Below, piece after piece: positions 4,961 to 8,144 of a DNA stretch of 8,144 nucleotides (positions within the stretch are counted from its first letter, which is position 1; every line of letters begins with the position of its first letter). This stretch comes from Candidatus Woesearchaeota archaeon. GTDB taxonomy: Archaea; Nanobdellota; Nanobdellia; SCGC-AAA011-G17; JACPNG01. Both the position numbers and the translations under genes were made by a program. Where the stretch lies: positions 1-8,144 of the forward strand of contig JACPNI010000033.1 in NCBI GenBank assembly GCA_016185555.1, written 5' to 3'. A model generated the notes under the pieces. It made no database searches. It was given only the letters and a program-made list of their open reading frames with translations, and was not told the origin of the DNA.

Positions 4961-5812
4961 ATGGAAATAAAAGAAACGCAAGCAAAGTCAATTCTAGTAA
5001 AATCCAAACTTCCCGAATCAGATTATGTTATTAATTGCTACACTGGCTGTGGTTTTGGGTGCAGTTATTGTTATGCAAGTTTTATGGGACGATTTGTTGG
5101 TAAGAAAATAACAGATTGGGGAGAATATGTATATGCAAAAGTCAACGCACCGGAATTGCTAAAAAAGGAGTTGTCGAAATTAAAAGATAATGGAAAAGGA
5201 GTTACAATATTATTTAGTTCTGTAACTGATCCTTTCCAAGCAGCAGAGGCAAAATATAAGCTATCTGAAAAGTGTTTAATAGTTCTAGCGGATTATGGCT
5301 TTGAAGGAACTTTATCTGTACTAACAAAATCGCCGACTGTTCTAAAGGTTGTACCAATACTAAAACGATTGAAAGATATTGATGTTGGAATAACAATTAC
5401 CTCAATTGATGATAAAATATCCCGCTATTTTGAGAAGTTTGCACCTAATGCAAGCGCAAGAATAGAAACACTAACGAAACTCAATCAAGAAGGCATCAAA
5501 ACATACGCCTTTCTTGGTCCATTGCTTCCCCATTTTGTAGCGGAGAAGAATAAAATAAAAAATGTTCTGGATGCCATTTATAAAACTGGAACTCGCAGGC
5601 TTTTCATAGAACATATAAATCTTGCACCTTACATAAAAGATAGAATGTTACACGAATTAAAAGATGTTAATCCAGAGTTCTTAACAAAGTTTTACTCCTC
5701 ACAATCAAAGGATTATCGTGAGGAACTTAATACAGTAATATACAAACTTCTAAAGAGTTATGATTTTGAACTGTTGCATAATATGATTCTTTGTCATAAA
5801 GATGGGGCTTAG
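4961..5812 (+). CDS. SPL-like radical SAM protein (SplB/COG1533 type, 283 aa)
   Basis: This is a radical S-adenosylmethionine enzyme. The CxxxCxxC motif that binds the catalytic 4Fe-4S cluster is C30-GFG-C34-SY-C37, preceded by C26 in 'INCYTGCGFGCSYCYA'. The wording around it, together with SSVTDPFQAAEAKYKLSEK (86-104), LTKSPTVLK (121-129), the 'VGITITSIDD' strand (142-151) and FEKFAPNASARIETLTKLNQEG (157-178), is typical of the group containing spore photoproduct lyase and its many uncharacterised archaeal and bacterial relatives. Outside spore formers the substrate is generally unknown, so I would not call it a DNA photoproduct lyase. Length is normal for this group. The in-frame TTG at 4955 is two codons upstream, but the TATA spacing favours ATG 4961. 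It is a single-gene unit followed by a T-rich stretch. Confidence 0.9.
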   Translation: MEIKETQAKSILVKSKLPESDYVINCYTGCGFGCSYCYASFMGRFVGKKITDWGEYVYAKVNAPELLKKELSKLKDNGKGVTILFSSVTDPFQAAEAKYKLSEKCLIVLADYGFEGTLSVLTKSPTVLKVVPILKRLKDIDVGITITSIDDKISRYFEKFAPNASARIETLTKLNQEGIKTYAFLGPLLPHFVAEKNKIKNVLDAIYKTGTRRLFIEHINLAPYIKDRMLHELKDVNPEFLTKFYSSQSKDYREELNTVIYKLLKSYDFELLHNMILCHKDGA

Positions 5813-5846
5813 TTTATTAAATCTTGGTGGTCTTCACGCAAACTTG

Positions 5847-5862
5847 AATTTTCCTTTTGTTT
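5847..5862 (+). terminator. T-rich tract after the radical SAM gene
   Basis: aattttccttttgttt (5847-5862) lies about 35 bases after the stop codon and contains two T4 runs. It is a reasonable U-rich archaeal terminator for the plus-strand transcript. The rest of the 131-nt gap to the next gene holds its promoter and no supportable gene. Confidence 0.35.
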
Positions 5863-5905
5863 AACTACGTAATATAAGATTTTATGCACAAGCCAACTAG
5901 TAAGC

Positions 5906-5916
5906 TTTAAATATAT
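5906..5916 (+). promoter_or_regulatory. TATA box of the NYN-domain gene
   Basis: TTTAAATATAT (5906-5916) is a near-consensus archaeal TATA box, centred about 33 bp before the ATG at 5944. It predicts a start near 5937 and a leader of only a few bases. No SD is present. The in-frame TTG at 5938 is two codons upstream of the preferred ATG. Confidence 0.6.
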
Positions 5917-5943
5917 GGCAGTATTAAATTTTGGAAGTTGATT

Positions 5944-6438
5944 ATGGTAAAGAACAAAGAGCAAAGAATTGGAATTTTTGTTGATGTGCAGAACATGTAT
6001 TATTCTGCAAGAAATTTATACGAAGCAAAGGTAAATTTTCGCGAAATTTTAAAGATTGCAACGCATGGAAGAAAATTAGTGAGGGCTATAGCCTATGTTA
6101 TTAAAGCTGATGTCAGGGAAGAGGTTAATTTTTTTGAAGCCTTAGAAAAGATTGGGTATGAAGTTAAGGCCAAGGATTTGCAGATATTCTATGGCGGTGC
6201 AAAGAAAGGCGATTGGGATGTAGGGATAGCAATGGATACAATAAGGATGGCGCCAAAAGTAGATACTATTGTAATTGTTTCTGGTGATGGGGATTTTAGG
6301 GCTCTGGCAGAGTTTCTTAAGGCCCAGGGTTGTCGGGTGGAGGTTATTGCATTTGGGAAGTCGGCAAGCTCTTTATTGACAGAAGTAGCAGATGATTTCA
6401 TTGATATGGATGCAGATAAAAGAAGGTTTTTAATCTAA
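5944..6438 (+). CDS. LabA/DUF88-type NYN-domain protein, probable RNase (164 aa)
   Basis: The whole protein is one NYN domain, a PIN-like nuclease fold. Key acidic positions are visible: D14 and N17 in FVDVQNMYY (12-20), D90/D92 in KKGDWDVGIAMD (87-98) with D98, and D115/D117 in VSGDGDF (112-118). VEVIAFGKSASSLLTEVADDFIDM (132-155) is the usual C-terminal strand-helix-strand of the LabA/DUF88 group. Relatives are thought to bind or cut RNA with metal ions, but substrates for this branch are largely unknown. The length, about 160-170 aa, is normal for the stand-alone form. The ATG at 5944 has a TATA box about 33 bp upstream and no SD. The gene is transcribed alone. Its last nine bases overlap the tail of the convergent 98-aa gene, so antisense contact between the two mRNA ends is expected. 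Confidence 0.92.
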   Translation: MVKNKEQRIGIFVDVQNMYYSARNLYEAKVNFREILKIATHGRKLVRAIAYVIKADVREEVNFFEALEKIGYEVKAKDLQIFYGGAKKGDWDVGIAMDTIRMAPKVDTIVIVSGDGDFRALAEFLKAQGCRVEVIAFGKSASSLLTEVADDFIDMDADKRRFLI

Positions 6439-6726
6439 ATTATAGTGTCTTCTTAATTTAATTGCATTATCTACAGTATATTCCGGATATTTGTTTAAAA
6501 AATCCTTTATTAAGATAAATTCCACGGAATATCTCCCGCTTAATAGGCATGGCTCTGATGGCGGCAGATTAAAACCAATTGGTGGCTTGTTGTCGATTAA
6601 CATATCTCCATATTGATTAACCAATTGAAGTGCTTTCTTGTCCAGACCTTCTGCTTCCCTTTCAATTCTCATATTGATTCTCATCTTTTTCTCTTCTATT
6701 AGGTTATATTTTCTAAATAGTTTCAT
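6430..6726 (-). CDS. Hypothetical 98-aa protein downstream of purF
   Basis: I do not recognise this protein. It is small and charged, with a basic N-terminus (MKLFRKYNLIEEKKMRINMR), a helix around 28-42 (LDKKALQLVNQYGDML), a Pro-rich turn (47-59, NKPPIGFNLPPSE), one cysteine (C60), a short strand GRYSVEFILI (64-73) and a C-terminal helical segment ending IKLRRHYNLD. There is no membrane segment or signal. The ATG lies 12 nt after the purF stop codon and is preceded by a strong SD, GGAGGT, 4 nt away, so it is very likely translated from the purF mRNA. An internal ATG at residue 15 is less likely given that SD. The 3' end overlaps the convergent NYN gene by 9 nt. A purine-related role is possible from position only. 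Confidence 0.75.
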   Translation of the reverse strand: MKLFRKYNLIEEKKMRINMRIEREAEGLDKKALQLVNQYGDMLIDNKPPIGFNLPPSEPCLLSGRYSVEFILIKDFLNKYPEYTVDNAIKLRRHYNLD

Positions 6727-6730
6727 TTTA

Positions 6731-6736
6731 ACCTCC
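6731..6736 (-). promoter_or_regulatory. Strong Shine-Dalgarno (GGAGGT) of the 98-aa gene
   Basis: On the minus strand, 6736-6731 reads GGAGGT, followed by TTAA and the ATG at 6726. It complements the pyrimidine-rich 3' end typical of archaeal 16S rRNA. It fixes the start codon and contrasts with the SD-less first genes elsewhere in the window, which suggests internal operon cistrons use SD while leading cistrons are leaderless. Confidence 0.8.
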
Positions 6737-6738
6737 GC

Positions 6739-8136
6739 TTATGTTGTTACAGGTATAATATATTTTCCATCAAAGCAGGCTGTGCAAAATTCTTTTGACT
6801 TTGAGAGCCTTGAAGCAACATCTAACATGCCTTCAATGCTTAAATAACCTAACGAGTCTGCTTCTGTAAATTCCAGTATTTTTTCAATGCTTTTATTATG
6901 TGCAATTAATTCTTCTGTGGTTGGCGTGTCAATACCATAAAAGCATGAATTTGTACTTGGCGGCGCGCTAATCCTCAAGTGAACTTCTTTAGCGCCTGAG
7001 TTTCTCACCATCCTTACTATTTTTCTTGAAGTAGTTCCTCTTATTATTGAATCATCAACCAGGATTACTCTTTTGTCTTTTAATACAGATTCAATTGGAT
7101 CAAACTTCAATCTTACTCCAAAATCCCTTATAGCCTGCTCTTTTTCTATAAATGTTCTTCCAACATAATGGCTTCTTTTTAGGCCTTTATCAAATGGTAT
7201 TTTTGATTCCTGGCTATAACCTATTGCAGCAGGAACACCGGAGTCTGGTATTGGAACTACAACATCTGCTTCTACAGGATGCTCTTTTGCTAATTGCCTT
7301 CCAAATTCCTTTCTGAATTCATGCATGTCTCTAAATTCATATTTGCTATCAGGGCTAGAGAAATATATTAATTCAAAGATACAAAATCTTTTATCCTTTT
7401 TTTTATCTGAAAGTGATCTTGAGTTAATTCCTTCTTTTGAAATAGAAAGTATTTCTCCTGGTTCTATGTCCCTTATATACTCTGCATGAGTCTTACCAAA
7501 TGCACATGTTTCAGATGATAAAACATAGGAATCTCCAGTCTTTCCTAAAACTAAGGGTCTTATTCCATAAATATCTCGGGCCGCTATTAATTTATCTTTT
7601 GTTAAAAATAATAATGAATAAGCACCGCTAATGTTTCTTAATCCATCTTCTATCTTTTCCTCCAAAGAGGGTTTTTTACTATCCAATATGTAATGGAGTA
7701 TTGCTTCACTATCGGTTGTTGACTGGAAATCGCTGTCGGTTGTTGACTGGAAATTAACTTGTTTATGTTCTAGGTATTTCTTAATTGGTCTTAAGTATAA
7801 TTCCGGTATGTTGCCATTATGTGCAATCGCAATACTTCCATATTCAGAATCTACTATTAATGGCTGTGCATTCTGCAGGAAATTATCTCCTGTTGTAGAA
7901 TATCTTACATGGCCGATAGCATTAACACCTTTAAGGTGCTGTATTTTTTCCGGTGATAAAGCAGAACTGACCAGTCCAAGTTCTTTGTAGCACTTTAATT
8001 CCTTGAAATCAGAGATTGCAATACCAGCAGATTCCTGGCCTCGATGTTGCAAGGAATATAGTCCAAGGAATGTTAAGTCTTTGGCGTTTTTATTATTAAA
8101 AATTCCAAACAAGCCGCAAGCCTCTTTTAATCCCAT
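6739..8136 (-). CDS. purF: Amidophosphoribosyltransferase, iron-sulfur type (465 aa)
   Basis: PurF catalyses the first committed step of purine synthesis, converting PRPP and glutamine to phosphoribosylamine. The N-terminal Ntn glutaminase domain shows the nucleophile Cys7 after a six-residue leader (MGLKEA), then HRGQESAGIA (31-40), GHVRYST (75-81) and HNGN (106-109). The phosphoribosyltransferase domain has the PRPP loop VILVDDSIIRGTTS (357-370). Four cysteines, C252 (CIFELIYF), C398 (CFYGID), C451 and C454 (CTAC), match the 4Fe-4S ligands of the Bacillus-type enzyme, so a cluster and leader-peptide removal are expected. Length is normal for the family. An eight-residue tandem duplication, FQSTTDSD then FQSTTDSE (129-144), sits in the loop carrying the glutamine-binding Asp. 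GAGGA lies only one base before the ATG at 8136, closer than usual; the upstream region is cut off by the window end. The 98-aa gene follows on the same mRNA. Confidence 0.96.
   Translation of the reverse strand: MGLKEACGLFGIFNNKNAKDLTFLGLYSLQHRGQESAGIAISDFKELKCYKELGLVSSALSPEKIQHLKGVNAIGHVRYSTTGDNFLQNAQPLIVDSEYGSIAIAHNGNIPELYLRPIKKYLEHKQVNFQSTTDSDFQSTTDSEAILHYILDSKKPSLEEKIEDGLRNISGAYSLLFLTKDKLIAARDIYGIRPLVLGKTGDSYVLSSETCAFGKTHAEYIRDIEPGEILSISKEGINSRSLSDKKKDKRFCIFELIYFSSPDSKYEFRDMHEFRKEFGRQLAKEHPVEADVVVPIPDSGVPAAIGYSQESKIPFDKGLKRSHYVGRTFIEKEQAIRDFGVRLKFDPIESVLKDKRVILVDDSIIRGTTSRKIVRMVRNSGAKEVHLRISAPPSTNSCFYGIDTPTTEELIAHNKSIEKILEFTEADSLGYLSIEGMLDVASRLSKSKEFCTACFDGKYIIPVTT
7707..7754 (-). repeat. 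24-bp in-frame tandem duplication inside purF
   Basis: The plus-strand 19-mer tcggttgttgactggaaat occurs at 7712-7730 and again at 7736-7754, a period of 24 bp. The neighbouring bases also match except at two positions (cacta against cgctg). It duplicates eight codons, so the frame is kept and PurF gains eight residues at the conserved TTDSE loop. No mutation beyond those two separates the copies, which suggests the event is recent or that it is an assembly error. Confidence 0.92.
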
Positions 8137-8144
8137 ATCCTCGA

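Noticed and set aside
5214..5396. Minus-strand frame inside the radical SAM gene
   Set aside because: It overlaps conserved radical SAM segments, and no SD or promoter is present.
5812..5889. Short minus-strand frame starting at GTG 5889 in the gap after the radical SAM gene
   Set aside because: It has only 26 codons, with no SD, a weak promoter context and an unremarkable composition; there is not enough to call a gene.
6189..6401. Minus-strand frame opposite the NYN gene
   Set aside because: It mirrors conserved NYN motifs in reverse and has no start signals.
6638..6847. Plus-strand frame opposite the purF end and the 98-aa gene, and a similar one at 7808-7990
   Set aside because: Both are antisense shadows of well-supported minus-strand genes; the first looks like a hydrophobic segment only because it reads charged codons in reverse.
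1..8144. tRNA, rRNA, CRISPR array, insertion sequence or replication origin
   Set aside because: I saw no tRNA-like cloverleaf or TTCRA motif, no regularly spaced repeats with spacers, no transposase or integrase gene, and no iteron cluster; the two-copy 30-bp repeat is too far apart (984 bp) to be CRISPR.

Overview
The window looks like a piece of a low-GC archaeal chromosome, perhaps from a small-genome (DPANN-type) lineage; the lineage is inference. The archaeal reading rests on three things. The first is an XPD/Rad3-type iron-sulfur helicase. The second is five TATA-like boxes centred about 25-33 bp upstream of ATG codons that have no Shine-Dalgarno sequence, which is the leaderless-mRNA layout. 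The third is that SD sequences appear mainly at genes that would not be leaderless (GGAGGT before the gene after purF, GAGGT before the first gene). There are no rRNA or tRNA genes, CRISPR arrays or recognisable transposases.

Layout. Positions 1-189 hold a possible terminator from an upstream gene, the first copy of a 30-bp direct repeat, and a leader with two inverted repeats. Gene 190-963 (+) is AT-richer than its neighbours and resembles a divergent nucleotidyltransferase-fold protein. A second copy of the 30-bp repeat (1009-1038) ends on the start codon of the helicase gene (1038-2900, +), so the nucleotidyltransferase gene sits in a repeat-bounded segment that looks inserted at the helicase promoter. 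Convergent to the helicase is a minus-strand set: a 37-residue, very basic small ORF (4301-4414), thioredoxin reductase (3379-4332) and an unknown 152-aa protein (2919-3377). Three separate plus-strand units follow, each with its own TATA box: an unknown 120-aa protein (4535-4897), an SPL-like radical SAM protein (4961-5812) and a LabA/DUF88-type NYN protein (5944-6438). The right end is a minus-strand pair, purF (6739-8136) followed by an unknown 98-aa protein (6430-6726) whose tail overlaps the NYN gene.

How the genes relate. Most are independent housekeeping or repair functions: DNA unwinding, thiol redox, radical SAM chemistry, RNA processing and the first committed step of purine synthesis. 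No obvious multi-gene defence or biosynthetic system is visible. The observations most worth a second look are the repeat-bounded cassette with its SD-masking hairpin, a 24-bp in-frame tandem duplication in the glutamine-binding loop of PurF, the small basic ORF overlapping the trxB start, and an altered NADPH-binding motif in the thioredoxin reductase.
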